Positions 53,689-62,637 are shown, counted from the stretch's first letter. The stretch: DNA of 64,000 nucleotides from Nitrosopumilaceae archaeon (GCA_035631875.1 DASQHX010000010.1:62001-126000); one strand, 5' to 3'. The notes: generated from the sequence alone by a model not told the origin. Program-made: numbers and translations.

Positions 53689-55536
53689 TTATACCATAAT
53701 TTGCGGTCGTTTTGAAAGATGCTTGTTCATGTTTAATCGCATAAATGGTTTTCCCAGAGTTTCTTCTTTTATTGATTTTATCAATTCGTCAACCAAAAGA
53801 ATCTTTGCGTCAGCAGACTTCCTATCTCTGATACCTATTTTTTCAGCATTTACCTCTTTTTCACCAATAACAATGATGTATCGTATCCATTCTGTTTCCG
53901 CATCACGAATGCTTTTTCCAACGCTTTCGTTTCTGTCATCAATATCTACCCGTATATCGTTTGTTGATATTTTTTCTGCCAGTTTTTCACAATAATTGAG
54001 AAATTCTGGTTTTACAGGAATAAGTCTAACTTGTGTTGGTGCAAGCCATAAAGGAAATTGCGGTTTTTTTCCTTCACTGATATCTTTTGCTGCCTTTTCA
54101 AGTAGTGCATAAATTACTCTTTCAATGGCACCGCTTGGAGAGTTATGTAGTATGATTGGATTTAGTGGTTTGTTGTTTTCATCTATAAATTCAATGTTGT
54201 AGCGTTTACCGTTTTCAACATCGATTTGATCTGTAGATAGTGCAGATGCTTTTCCCATACTGTCTACATAATTAAATTCCCATTTTAGTACAAAATAGAA
54301 GAATCGCTCCTTCCACATCTCAACTAGTACTGGTTTTCCAATCTTTTTTACAAGCTCCTCAATTAAAGATTTATTTTCATTGTAAAATTCTTCAGTAAAT
54401 CTGATTGCCATTTCAAGATCAGCTTCTTCCATGCCTATACCTTTGATGACTTCCCTTGATAGATCAAATCTTTTTCTAAATTCTTCTTTGGCTTGTTCCA
54501 TATCTTTGCACATGGCATGGCAATCAGGCATTGTAAATGCACGTAATCTTCTCAGACCTACTAGTTCTCCTGATTGTTCTTTTCTGAAGCTATATCTTGT
54601 CAATTCGTATAGTTTTAGCGGCATGTTTTTGTATGATAGCTGAAAGTCTTTTGCCATTAAAAATTGGCCAAAACAAGCTGCAAATCGTAAAAAGAGTTGC
54701 TTTCCCTCAGAATTGATGTTATACTGTCGTGCTGGAAATCTGTGAAAATAGCTCTCCATGCTAGGATGGTGAGAGTCATACATGATAGGTGTCTCAACTT
54801 CCAATCCTCCATACTCCATTACCTTGTCTGTGACATATCGCTCTAGGAGAGATTTTATCAGTCTGCCATTTGGGAAAAATCTCATGTTTCCAGAATCTGA
54901 TGCTGGTTCATAGTCAGCTATGGCCATTTTTTTCATCAATCTGACATGTGGAGGAGGTTCGTCAACAGATCTTTTCTTTGCAGCTTCATATTTTGCTAAA
55001 ACTTCAAGACCGGGATGTTTTGCAAAATTAAATTCCTCAACTTTATGCATCTTTCCATCAGTTGTCATGATATGCCAATACGATTGGATTTTTGATTCTG
55101 CCTTGACAGCGTCTGAAGTAGAATCTTTATCATCTACAGTAATTGTTTTAGAGTTTTCTGCCAAAGGATGACCTTTGACTTGAATTTTGTAAGACTTGGT
55201 CCACCCAAAAGGAGCTCTTGACACTTCAAGATCCGTGACAAGTGATTCCATTTCTTTTAATATTGATAATGCAGTACTTGGGGATGCAAGCTTTGAGCTA
55301 AGATGTGCATACGGATATAATAATAATTTTTTGCATCCTACTTTTTTCATTGATTCTGTGATTTCTGAGATTGCTTTTTTTGCAACAATGGAATTATCTC
55401 CGTCTTCAATTGCTACAAATGCCACTACAACCTCGTCTATTTTTTTGGAAGAAGGTTCAATCTCCTCAGCTGACTTTATCTCCTTTTTTACAGGTGTAAA
55501 TTCAATACTATCGCAATGAAGTTGTAGTATGCGCAT
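53689..55536 (-). CDS. thrS: Threonyl-tRNA synthetase, archaeal type
   Basis: 615 residues. The N-terminal editing domain of D-aminoacyl deacylase fold (1-about 140, MRILQLHCDSIEF) is typical of archaeal ThrRS. The class II catalytic core follows (RFFPNGRLIKSLLERY; motif 2 TRYSFRKEQSGEL) and then the anticodon-binding domain (LWLAPTQVRLIPV). A tRNA gene for Val lies just upstream. Confidence 0.94.
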   Translation of the reverse strand: MRILQLHCDSIEFTPVKKEIKSAEEIEPSSKKIDEVVVAFVAIEDGDNSIVAKKAISEITESMKKVGCKKLLLYPYAHLSSKLASPSTALSILKEMESLVTDLEVSRAPFGWTKSYKIQVKGHPLAENSKTITVDDKDSTSDAVKAESKIQSYWHIMTTDGKMHKVEEFNFAKHPGLEVLAKYEAAKKRSVDEPPPHVRLMKKMAIADYEPASDSGNMRFFPNGRLIKSLLERYVTDKVMEYGGLEVETPIMYDSHHPSMESYFHRFPARQYNINSEGKQLFLRFAACFGQFLMAKDFQLSYKNMPLKLYELTRYSFRKEQSGELVGLRRLRAFTMPDCHAMCKDMEQAKEEFRKRFDLSREVIKGIGMEEADLEMAIRFTEEFYNENKSLIEELVKKIGKPVLVEMWKERFFYFVLKWEFNYVDSMGKASALSTDQIDVENGKRYNIEFIDENNKPLNPIILHNSPSGAIERVIYALLEKAAKDISEGKKPQFPLWLAPTQVRLIPVKPEFLNYCEKLAEKISTNDIRVDIDDRNESVGKSIRDAETEWIRYIIVIGEKEVNAEKIGIRDRKSADAKILLVDELIKSIKEETLGKPFMRLNMNKHLSKRPQIMV

Positions 55537-55588
55537 GTTTTGTTTCTTTTTTTGTTATCGACTTAAATGTTATGAAAATATTAAAAAT

Positions 55589-55660
55589 GGATCGGAAGGG
55601 ATTTGAACCCCTGACCACCGCAGTGTGAGTGCGGTATCCTACCAGCTAGACCACCGATCC
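55589..55660 (-). tRNA. tRNA-Val (anticodon CAC)
   Basis: On the minus strand a 72-nt cloverleaf is seen. The acceptor stem is GGATCGG/CCGATCC, the D arm GTCTAGCTGGTAGGAT, and the anticodon stem CCGCA/TGCGG with loop CTCACAC. The T arm contains GTTCAAATC. The anticodon CAC reads GUG codons. No intron and no encoded CCA. An ACTAAATAATA element about 25 nt upstream is a likely promoter. Confidence 0.93.
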
Positions 55661-55732
55661 GAGATAATCTAGGAACGAGTATTATTTAGTTGTTGAAAAT
55701 AGTCAATTTGTCCTTTAATTTTTTATTTTAAT

Positions 55733-56311
55733 TTAGTCATTTAGTTTTAACAATATTTTGGCCACATTATAACCAATTTTTTTGACTTGGTCTTCTTGTT
55801 TTTTGTCTTTTAATGTGCCATCCTCATTGAAAGCCTCGTGAGCTTTTGCTATTGCTATTTGGTCTGGTAGTACTATGACTCCAATGTTTCCAAGTATAGA
55901 CCTCACATGGACTAGCCCTCTAAGACCGCCAAGCATTCCTGGAGAAGCGCTCATTATTCCCGCAACCTTATTTTTAAAACAAGCTAAAGGAATTTCACTT
56001 TCTGATTGACGCGATGCCCAATCAATTGTATTTTTAAAAACTGCAGAGATGGAGCTGTTATACTCTGGTGAAGAAATAAGAAATCCTTGGTGTGTTAACA
56101 TCAAATCCTTGAGCTTACGTGCATTAGAAGGAAGCCCATCTTTTTGCTCCAAATCTCCATCATAAATTGGCATTGGAAAATCTCTAAGATCAATTACTGT
56201 GACATCTGCACCTCCTTCTGTTGCACCAGTAGAAGCTATTTTGACTAGTTTTTTATTATATGAATCAGTTCTAGTGCTTCCTGCAAATGCAAGGATTTTT
56301 GGTTTTGTCAA
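55733..56311 (-). CDS. NADPH-dependent FMN reductase
   Basis: 192 residues, flavodoxin-like fold. FAGSTRTDSYNKKL binds the FMN phosphate, and SPEYNSSISAVFKNTIDW is the flavin-ring loop. Matches the ArsH/azoreductase-like FMN reductase family. Likely reduces flavin or quinones. Confidence 0.88.
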   Translation of the reverse strand: MTKPKILAFAGSTRTDSYNKKLVKIASTGATEGGADVTVIDLRDFPMPIYDGDLEQKDGLPSNARKLKDLMLTHQGFLISSPEYNSSISAVFKNTIDWASRQSESEIPLACFKNKVAGIMSASPGMLGGLRGLVHVRSILGNIGVIVLPDQIAIAKAHEAFNEDGTLKDKKQEDQVKKIGYNVAKILLKLND

Positions 56312-56358
56312 ATTAAATCAATTTTGACTTATATTGTTCCTAGTCTGATATAAAATAG

Positions 56359-56760
56359 ATGGCTTTGGAAGCTCATCAAAGATTACTAAATTCATTAGCA
56401 AAATCTATGGAAGACTTTGGAATAACCATTACACATTTGGATATTGATGGAACCCCAGAATATTTTGATGAAAAATATAGAAAATTACCTGCTCCAAAAG
56501 AAAGAGATGGGTACAAACCAGATATAGAAGGAATGAAAGGAATTCTGAGGCACCTGGGTGAGGCAAAAATTAAGATCAAAGATGACGAAAATTTTGTTCC
56601 CCAGTTTAGGGCATTTACTAGTCTAGAGATGAACGGCAAGGAGATTCCGCTTCATGTTGCAGTACCAAAGTCTCTTAAAAAAGAACTGGAAAAAAAGTTG
56701 TACAAATTAAATCTTTATAAAAAGTACAAAAATGGTACGATCAAGATCTGGGCAGAATGA
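56359..56760 (+). CDS. Hypothetical protein
   Basis: 133 residues, mixed alpha/beta, basic C-terminus, no metal or signal motif recognised. It lies upstream of the Nramp gene but is separated from it by a promoter with operators. Confidence 0.72.
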   Translation: MALEAHQRLLNSLAKSMEDFGITITHLDIDGTPEYFDEKYRKLPAPKERDGYKPDIEGMKGILRHLGEAKIKIKDDENFVPQFRAFTSLEMNGKEIPLHVAVPKSLKKELEKKLYKLNLYKKYKNGTIKIWAE

Positions 56761-56812
56761 TCACATGAGATTATTTGGAAAAAATAACACCCATATTTAG
56801 ATCCACCCAATC

Positions 56813-56858
56813 AATTTAGATTAAGCTAAATTATGTAGCCTAAGCTAAATGTTATATG
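56813..56858 (+). promoter_or_regulatory. Tandem metal-type operators and TATA box of Nramp gene
   Basis: AATTTAG-ATTAAG-CTAAATT at 56813-56832 is a perfect 7-bp inverted repeat. A second, imperfect copy at 56833-56850 (ATGTAG-CCTAAG-CTAAAT) follows with centres 19 bp apart. A GTTATATG TATA element (56851-56858) abuts the second copy. Layout resembles DtxR/MntR-type repression of manganese or iron uptake. Confidence 0.6.
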
Positions 56859-56886
56859 AGGATTGGGCCATAATGCAATTATTACA

Positions 56887-58137
56887 ATGCGCTCATCCAA
56901 TTCAAAAATATCTCATTTTAGGAGTATTTTTAGAAAATTCATTGCGTATTCTGGTCCTGCATTAATAGTAAGCATAGCATATATGGATCCTGGAAATTAT
57001 GGAACGGATCTACAAGGTGGCGCTGCTTTTGGCTATTCGTTACTCTGGGTTGTATGGCTTTCAAGTGCTATAGCGATGCTAGTCCAGTATTTATCTGGAA
57101 AATTAGGAATTGCTACAGAAAAAAGTATGGCAGAAATTTTGCGGGAAAAATTAGGTAGAAAGTTATTCATCATCCCATATTGGTTAAGTGCAGAAGTTGC
57201 AGCTGCCGCAACAGACCTTGCAGAATATCTTGGAACAGTCATTGCATTGAATTTATTGTTTGGTGTGCCAATGATCTATGCTGCAATCTTTGGAGCTGCA
57301 GATGTTATCATCATATTAGCACTTACATCAAGAAGATTTCGTCTACTTGAACAGCTCTTTTTACTTTTTGTTTCAATCATAAGCTTTGGCTATGTCTATG
57401 AGCTGTTAGTAGCACCACCAACTATTCATGGAATACTTTCTGGTTCATTTTCTCCTCACTTTGTAAATTCTAATGCATTGTTTGTTGCAGTTGGCATAAT
57501 TGGCGCCACAGTAATGCCACATGTCGTCTTTTTACATTCTTTTCTTACAAAAGAAAAAGCAAGCGGCAAGATACTTGGGGAGAGAAGAAAGATGCGAAGA
57601 CTACATCTTGCCGAGACCATATTTTTGCTCACCATAGCTGCCTTGGTAAATGCGGCAATCTTACTAATGGCAGCTGTTGCATTCTATCCTAACAATTCTC
57701 AAATTCAATCAATCTCGGAAGCTTACAAAACACTTGTGCCTTTGTTAGGAGTATCTGCTGGAGTAGTTTTTGTGATTACTTTGCTTTCATCAGGTATTGC
57801 ATCATCTGCTGCAGGAACAATAGCAGGTCAAATAATAATGGAGGGGTTTTTGGGAAAAAAAGTCAACATGTGGCTGCGAAGAATAATTACAAGATTTGTA
57901 AATGTAATTCCAACCACTACTGCTATACTGCTTGGCTTTGATCCTTTGCACATACTAGTGTACAGTCAATTCATTCTGAGTCTGATGATACCAATTGCAG
58001 TAATACCAGTTGTCATACTTACAATGAACAAGAAATTAATGGGTGAGTTTGTGAACAGAAAAATTACAACCATAATTGCATCAGTTTTTGTAGGAATAAT
58101 CGTAGGATTTAACTCCTATTTGTTGTTAAGTTTATGA
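56887..58137 (+). CDS. Nramp-family divalent metal (Mn/Fe) transporter
   Basis: 416 residues from the ATG at 56887, chosen because the TATA box at 56851 would place the transcript start near 56880, after the TTG at 56863. About 11 membrane helices. Helix 1 holds the DPGN motif (YMDPGNYGTD); helix 6 has MPHVVFLHS in place of the usual MPHNLYLHS, keeping the Met metal ligand. It imports Mn2+ or Fe2+ with protons. Confidence 0.9.
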   Translation: MRSSNSKISHFRSIFRKFIAYSGPALIVSIAYMDPGNYGTDLQGGAAFGYSLLWVVWLSSAIAMLVQYLSGKLGIATEKSMAEILREKLGRKLFIIPYWLSAEVAAAATDLAEYLGTVIALNLLFGVPMIYAAIFGAADVIIILALTSRRFRLLEQLFLLFVSIISFGYVYELLVAPPTIHGILSGSFSPHFVNSNALFVAVGIIGATVMPHVVFLHSFLTKEKASGKILGERRKMRRLHLAETIFLLTIAALVNAAILLMAAVAFYPNNSQIQSISEAYKTLVPLLGVSAGVVFVITLLSSGIASSAAGTIAGQIIMEGFLGKKVNMWLRRIITRFVNVIPTTTAILLGFDPLHILVYSQFILSLMIPIAVIPVVILTMNKKLMGEFVNRKITTIIASVFVGIIVGFNSYLLLSL

Positions 58138-58233
58138 TTTAAGCAATAAAGATTTTGAATTATACTTCTGTTCAGTATGTGGGGTTTGAAATATTAAAAT
58201 TATTGGTGTTCATTTTCGGGGTTTGTAAAAATT

Positions 58234-58557
58234 CTAGATATCTGTAACTTTACTCTTTTGTTTATGCCTACCCCTGAAATAAAATGCAAGTGTTATTCCC
58301 AAAGGTGTAGTACCATAAATAATAGCACCAATGTTTAGATTGATTAGACCGTAAGGGAAATCATCAGGATGGTATATGTAAAACAAATTATTTCCTGATA
58401 TGATAATTAATTCCCAAAGAATTGATATGATGATATAGATTTTATATTTGGGTTTCATTTGAACTGCCCCTTTTGATGATGCTAGCTTGATAAGGCTTTC
58501 AATCTTATTTTGTCCTAAATCTAATTTTATTTCAGCTTGTTCAGTTAACTCAATCAA
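58234..58557 (-). CDS. Small membrane protein
   Basis: 107 residues. Two hydrophobic segments (about 38-60 and 70-92) follow a soluble N-terminal part, with a basic C-terminus RGRHKQKSK. No family recognised. It follows threonine ammonia-lyase by 4 bp on the same strand, likely one operon. Confidence 0.7.
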   Translation of the reverse strand: MIELTEQAEIKLDLGQNKIESLIKLASSKGAVQMKPKYKIYIIISILWELIIISGNNLFYIYHPDDFPYGLINLNIGAIIYGTTPLGITLAFYFRGRHKQKSKVTDI

Positions 58558-58561
58558 AATT

Positions 58562-59836
58562 TTAGGTCATTATCTTAAATTGGATATTCCTTTCCTTCAG
58601 ATAGATTATTAATTTCTCGGCGTGTTTTTCATTTTCAGTCTCCAAACTTAAAGTTACACCTGCAGTGCCTGCTGGAATACTTGTGCTCAGTCTATCATGC
58701 ACTACTTCAACTATATTCACGCTTAGTGCAGAGATAACATCAACTACCTCTTTGAGTGCACCTGGTTTGTCTGTCAATACGATAAATATTTTCACCATTC
58801 TTCCCATTTCTGTAAGACCCTTGGCTACAATCTGCCCTAGCAAATACATGTCAACATTTCCACCTGAAAGTATTGGTACAACCTTCTTTCCTCTGGCAGG
58901 CTTTTTGTCAAGCAAATAAGCAAGACTTACTGCACCTGCAGGTTCCACTACCATCTTTGTTCTCTCCATCAAAAGAAACATGGCCTTGACTATCTGAGAA
59001 TCATCTACAAGAACTATGTCATCAATTAGTTCATTTATTATCTTAAATGTAAACTCGCCAGGTTTCTTCACAGAAATTCCATCTGCTATTGTCATTTGTC
59101 CTTTTACTGATTCTAGTTTTCCTGAATCAACAGATTTTTTCATTGCAGGAAATGCAGTAGATTGTACACCAATTACTTTGACTTTGGGTTTTTTTGTCTT
59201 GACTGCTTTTAATACACCTGCAGCTAATCCTCCACCGCCTATTGGTAGATAAATCTCGTCAACGTCTGGTAATGATTGCAAAATTTCCAATCCAATAACT
59301 CCCTGTGCTGCTATTACTTTTTCATCATCAAATGCATGGATTATTTGGGCACCTGTTTTTTGTGACAATTCTAATGCTTTGGACCATGATTCATCGTATA
59401 TGGTTCCAGATAGTACAACGTTTGCACCATATGATCTTGTTGCAGCAACTTTGGCAGGAGATGCAGTGATGGGCATCACTATGGTACATGGAATTTTTTC
59501 CAACGCAGATGCAAATGCAACTCCTTGTGCATGATTTCCTGCAGATGCTGCAATTACTCCTTTTCTCTTTTCGTCTTTTGACAAAGTAGCAATTTTTGCA
59601 TATGCACCTCTTACCTTAAATGAACCAGTCTTTTGTAGGCATTCTGATTTGAGATAAACCTTAGATCCCGTAATCTGGCTAAATGTAGCAGACATTTCCA
59701 TCGGAGTTTTGCGTATTACGCTACTCTGGATTTTTTGCGATTTTAGTATTTCATCAAAAGTAAGATTCATCAAATTCAACAGATCTCTTACTGTATATTT
59801 GGTTTCTTGCCAAACGTTGTTCGCTAAAGGGCGCAT
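58562..59836 (-). CDS. Threonine ammonia-lyase (threonine dehydratase)
   Basis: 424 residues. PLP lysine K74 in GSFKVRGAYAK, phosphate loop AASAGNHAQG, and GGGGLAAG. A C-terminal ACT-like domain (about 345-424) suggests allosteric control. It makes 2-oxobutanoate for isoleucine. The first 22 residues lack the conserved fold start, so the ATG at 59770 (MNLTFDEI) is a possible start. Confidence 0.92.
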   Translation of the reverse strand: MRPLANNVWQETKYTVRDLLNLMNLTFDEILKSQKIQSSVIRKTPMEMSATFSQITGSKVYLKSECLQKTGSFKVRGAYAKIATLSKDEKRKGVIAASAGNHAQGVAFASALEKIPCTIVMPITASPAKVAATRSYGANVVLSGTIYDESWSKALELSQKTGAQIIHAFDDEKVIAAQGVIGLEILQSLPDVDEIYLPIGGGGLAAGVLKAVKTKKPKVKVIGVQSTAFPAMKKSVDSGKLESVKGQMTIADGISVKKPGEFTFKIINELIDDIVLVDDSQIVKAMFLLMERTKMVVEPAGAVSLAYLLDKKPARGKKVVPILSGGNVDMYLLGQIVAKGLTEMGRMVKIFIVLTDKPGALKEVVDVISALSVNIVEVVHDRLSTSIPAGTAGVTLSLETENEKHAEKLIIYLKERNIQFKIMT

Positions 59837-59915
59837 GTATTTTTGATTTTAATGAAAAATTAACATAAAAAATACACAAAGAGGTCTTGTTTGAATAAAA
59901 TTTACATCGATCTGG

Positions 59916-59929
59916 AAAAGGCTAAATAC
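59916..59929 (+). promoter_or_regulatory. BRE/TATA promoter of candidate RNA
   Basis: AAAAG-GCTAAATAC: a purine-rich BRE followed by a TATA box centred near 59925, which predicts a start at about 59950. A 12-bp palindrome CACAGATCTGTG (59944-59955) sits at that start and could be an operator. Confidence 0.5.
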
Positions 59930-59954
59930 TATTTTGGATAGATCACAGATCTGT

Positions 59955-60024
59955 GTCAAGGGGTAGCGTGGCATCAACTCCCCATATGATGATGCCTTGC
60001 ATCCAGTTCCATAGGCCCCTTGAC
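59955..60024 (+). ncRNA. Candidate structured small RNA, about 70 nt
   Basis: GTCAAGGGG (59955-59963) pairs perfectly with CCCCTTGAC (60016-60024). Inside, GGCATCA (59970-59976) pairs with TGATGCC (59990-59996). A promoter lies 25-30 nt upstream, and no ORF fits. The size is tRNA-like, but no anticodon arm or T loop can be formed, so I do not call a tRNA. It is divergent from threonine ammonia-lyase and outside its likely leader. Type of RNA unknown. Confidence 0.5.
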
Positions 60025-60067
60025 TAAATTATAAAATTATAAAAAAGAACTAGAATATAAACAATTT

Positions 60068-60907
60068 TTAATTTTTCATTGCATCAAAAACTTTGTCCAT
60101 TCTTTCCAATAATTTTTCTTTTAGATTAGATGAAATTCTTGCTGGATCAAAACTTCCTTCTTTGGTTTCATTCTTTAAATGCTCAAGATCAAATTGGCAT
60201 AGACATCCCTCTTCTGCCCCTATCATCTTCATCTCATCAATCATCACTGGAACCGTATGATAAATCTCAATTAGCATGTTATCAAGCTCATTGAACAAAT
60301 CTGAACGTCTCTTTGTTAGTTGTGCAAAATTTTCATCCGTATTGGAATATACCTGCTCAATCATTTCTTTGGCAAGGTTATCATTTTGGAATAAAATTTC
60401 AAAGAGTTTTTGCTGATCTACTGTTTCATAACCTAGTTCTTTTAATTTTTCCTGAATTATTTGATCACCTTTTGGAGCAAGATTGATTTCCAATTCATTT
60501 ATCTTGTCAGTTATGTCTGCAAGTTCCTTTTGCACGTCAATTACTCTATGGTTTAGTTTGTAAAATAACAATGCATGATATTGTAGAGACATGTATCCTG
60601 AAAGAAGATAGTTTCCCTCTCTTGCTTCAAATCTAATAAAGATGCGCCGTAAATCTTTTTCATTGGAAGTAGATATATCCTGAGACCTCCAATCTGACAG
60701 TTTTTTTAATAACTCGCCATAAAAACGCCTAATCAATACAGGATCAAATGTATGTTGTTCAGAGACAGTGCCATCTCCTAGCATAACTTTCACATCCACA
60801 TTTTTTGTTAGATTCACTACATGTTCCAAAAATAATGACCTTATTTTCTGACTTTTTTCAGTCATTAATTTTATAAACTCATCTTGAGATTTAGCAGGAA
60901 TTTGCAC
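60068..60907 (-). CDS. Hypothetical coiled-coil protein
   Basis: 279 residues, soluble, helical, with a coiled coil at about 122-150 (VIDVQKELADITDKINELEI) and another near 205-225. A CLCQFDLEH segment near the end could bind metal. No family recognised. Confidence 0.72.
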   Translation of the reverse strand: MQIPAKSQDEFIKLMTEKSQKIRSLFLEHVVNLTKNVDVKVMLGDGTVSEQHTFDPVLIRRFYGELLKKLSDWRSQDISTSNEKDLRRIFIRFEAREGNYLLSGYMSLQYHALLFYKLNHRVIDVQKELADITDKINELEINLAPKGDQIIQEKLKELGYETVDQQKLFEILFQNDNLAKEMIEQVYSNTDENFAQLTKRRSDLFNELDNMLIEIYHTVPVMIDEMKMIGAEEGCLCQFDLEHLKNETKEGSFDPARISSNLKEKLLERMDKVFDAMKN

Positions 60908-60995
60908 AGTTTTTCCTTCTCAATCTCACTTAAATTTGATATGAAGAAATTCCATTTCTTTTTATATCAAATAGTATAAAATTTACATATCAACC

Positions 60996-61127
60996 ATGCC
61001 TAAGACGTCTTTTAAGAAGATAATTTGCTGGAACTGTAATGTAGAGATTGTCCAATATTTCGATATTAAATACAAAGGTCATCGTGGTAAATGTCCAGTT
61101 TGTGGAGTGAATTTTCCCCTTGAATAA
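60996..61127 (+). CDS. Small zinc-ribbon protein
   Basis: 43 residues with CWNC (11-14) and CPVC (33-36) framing a basic GHRGK turn, a standard four-Cys zinc ribbon. It lies 15 bp before the class III cyclase-like gene on the same strand, so both may share a transcript. Confidence 0.65.
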   Translation: MPKTSFKKIICWNCNVEIVQYFDIKYKGHRGKCPVCGVNFPLE

Positions 61128-61142
61128 AAGAGAGAGCAAATC

Positions 61143-61937
61143 TTGAGTGAGGGTCCAGTTGAAGAAAAATCAGAGCCAATATCTACTAATAACATAGTAG
61201 ACATGATGTTAGGTGCAGGTAGATCTGACGCCCTAGATACGGAATCGTTAATCAAGCAGACTCAAAAAAGAGTATGGAGTTCACTAAAGAAAGGCTATGA
61301 ATATGATTATTCAATAGACGAGTCTGACCAATTTTTGCGATCACATGTAGATATGAAACTACATATGATTGTGATCTTTGTAGACATTGTTGGATCTACA
61401 GAGATGACACTCCAGTTACCTGCAGAGAAACTGGCAATTATCATAAGTTCATTTTCTCAAGAAATGAGATATGTTATCAAACATCATGATGGTTATGTTC
61501 TAAAATATGTAGGTGATGCAGTAATAGGATATTTTGTGACAGAAGATAGCCCACTTTTGATAGCTGACAGCGCTGTGAACTGTGCAAGAACCATGATTGA
61601 CGTAATAGAAAGAGGAATAAATCCAATTCTTAGCGAATATGACTATCCAGAGATTCGTGCAAAGATTGGCATGGACTTTGGAGAAAACACCATAGTCAGA
61701 TACGGCTCTGATCAAACTAGATCGCATGTAGACATACTTGGTCCTGCAATGAGCATTGCCGCAAAGATAACAGCTCTTGCCAGACCAAATCAAATTCTAA
61801 TTGGGGAAGATGTTTATGATAAATTACATCCATCATTAAAACAATCATTCAAAGAAGTCGAGTGGCATGGAGACCAGTGGAACTATCATGACAGAGAAAC
61901 TGGAAGACTTTATCGTGTTTATGCTTTAATTGATTAA
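61143..61937 (+). CDS. Class III adenylate/guanylate cyclase homologue
   Basis: 264 residues from a TTG start. Metal Asp81 in FVDIVGST and Asp125 in KYVGDAV, with the base-reading Lys121 kept. The transition-state pair is changed: in DILGPAMSIAAKI the usual Asn is Ser204 and the usual Arg is Lys208. Activity may be weak or altered. No receptor domain attached; the N-terminal 70 residues are unassigned. Confidence 0.85.
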   Translation: MSEGPVEEKSEPISTNNIVDMMLGAGRSDALDTESLIKQTQKRVWSSLKKGYEYDYSIDESDQFLRSHVDMKLHMIVIFVDIVGSTEMTLQLPAEKLAIIISSFSQEMRYVIKHHDGYVLKYVGDAVIGYFVTEDSPLLIADSAVNCARTMIDVIERGINPILSEYDYPEIRAKIGMDFGENTIVRYGSDQTRSHVDILGPAMSIAAKITALARPNQILIGEDVYDKLHPSLKQSFKEVEWHGDQWNYHDRETGRLYRVYALID

Positions 61938-62083
61938 ACAGTAAATTTATCAGGACACTCAATGTGCTCGTAATGATGATCGGTAAACTTTTCACCTACA
62001 ACATACATTACAATTTTGTATAAATCAGTTGAAAGTATATTTTTTTTACATTTTATACAGCTCATAGATATTGTTTTTGTCAT
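61934..62083 (-). CDS. Very small CxxC protein
   Basis: 49 residues with CIKC at 9-12 and a C-terminal HHYEHIEC cluster, enough for one zinc site. ATG at 62083 lies 28 nt after a TTATAG TATA element. It overlaps the convergent cyclase-like gene by 4 bp. Confidence 0.6.
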   Translation of the reverse strand: MTKTISMSCIKCKKNILSTDLYKIVMYVVGEKFTDHHYEHIECPDKFTV

Positions 62084-62107
62084 TTTATCAAATGAGATCT
62101 GTGGCTT

Positions 62108-62133
62108 CTATAAGGATCAGCGATCAGCTGATC
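62108..62133 (-). promoter_or_regulatory. TATA box and GATCAGC repeat/palindrome
   Basis: Two adjacent GATCAGC copies (62115-62121, 62122-62128) end in the perfect palindrome GATCAGCTGATC (62122-62133), just upstream of the TATA element (about 62108-62114) of the gene at 61934. Position suggests a regulator site. Confidence 0.45.
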
Positions 62134-62231
62134 TTGATAAAAAATGACCATCGGTTGACAATCTGTTTTATGTATGATGCCTAATTTGTAACACGTAAAG
62201 GTGAAATAAGGGGGCAAAAAACCTCTAACAT

Positions 62232-62600
62232 ATGTGGAATATGGATACAAAAAAAATGTTAGAGTTTTACAACCAATACCAAAATATGGTAAACAGTCCA
62301 TTTGCATTTCCACGTATGCCACCAATGGCAAATCATCCTCGTGGGATATCTATGACTGGCAAGCTAAAAGATAGCATAGTTAGAGACAATTCAGTAATGA
62401 TGGAAAGATTGTCAGATTTTTACACAATGTTCCAACAATATGCAGCAGGACTTTTTGATTTAGCTCCAAACCAGTTTGGCCCATCTCACCCCATGCATAA
62501 AGGAGTAAATTCCGTAAATGCACTTCAAGTTGAAAACGAGCAACTAAAAAAAGAAAACGCCGTATTAAAAAAAGACTTGGAAAAACAAAAGCAAAAATAA
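62232..62600 (+). CDS. Hypothetical protein with C-terminal coiled coil
   Basis: 122 residues. The N-terminal third is Met/Pro/Asn-rich (FAFPRMPPMANHP); the C-terminal 30 residues are a short leucine-zipper-like coiled coil (ENEQLKKENAVLKKDLEK). This layout is loosely like phasin or PhaE-type granule proteins, but no claim is made. Confidence 0.72.
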   Translation: MWNMDTKKMLEFYNQYQNMVNSPFAFPRMPPMANHPRGISMTGKLKDSIVRDNSVMMERLSDFYTMFQQYAAGLFDLAPNQFGPSHPMHKGVNSVNALQVENEQLKKENAVLKKDLEKQKQK

Positions 62601-62637
62601 AATCCACCTTTATAAAGCCTAGAACGTCATATTGAGC

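Noticed and set aside
59955-60024. tRNA gene
   Set aside because: The outer stem and length fit, but no T loop (GTTCRA) or anticodon stem can be drawn, and the discriminator and arm lengths are wrong.
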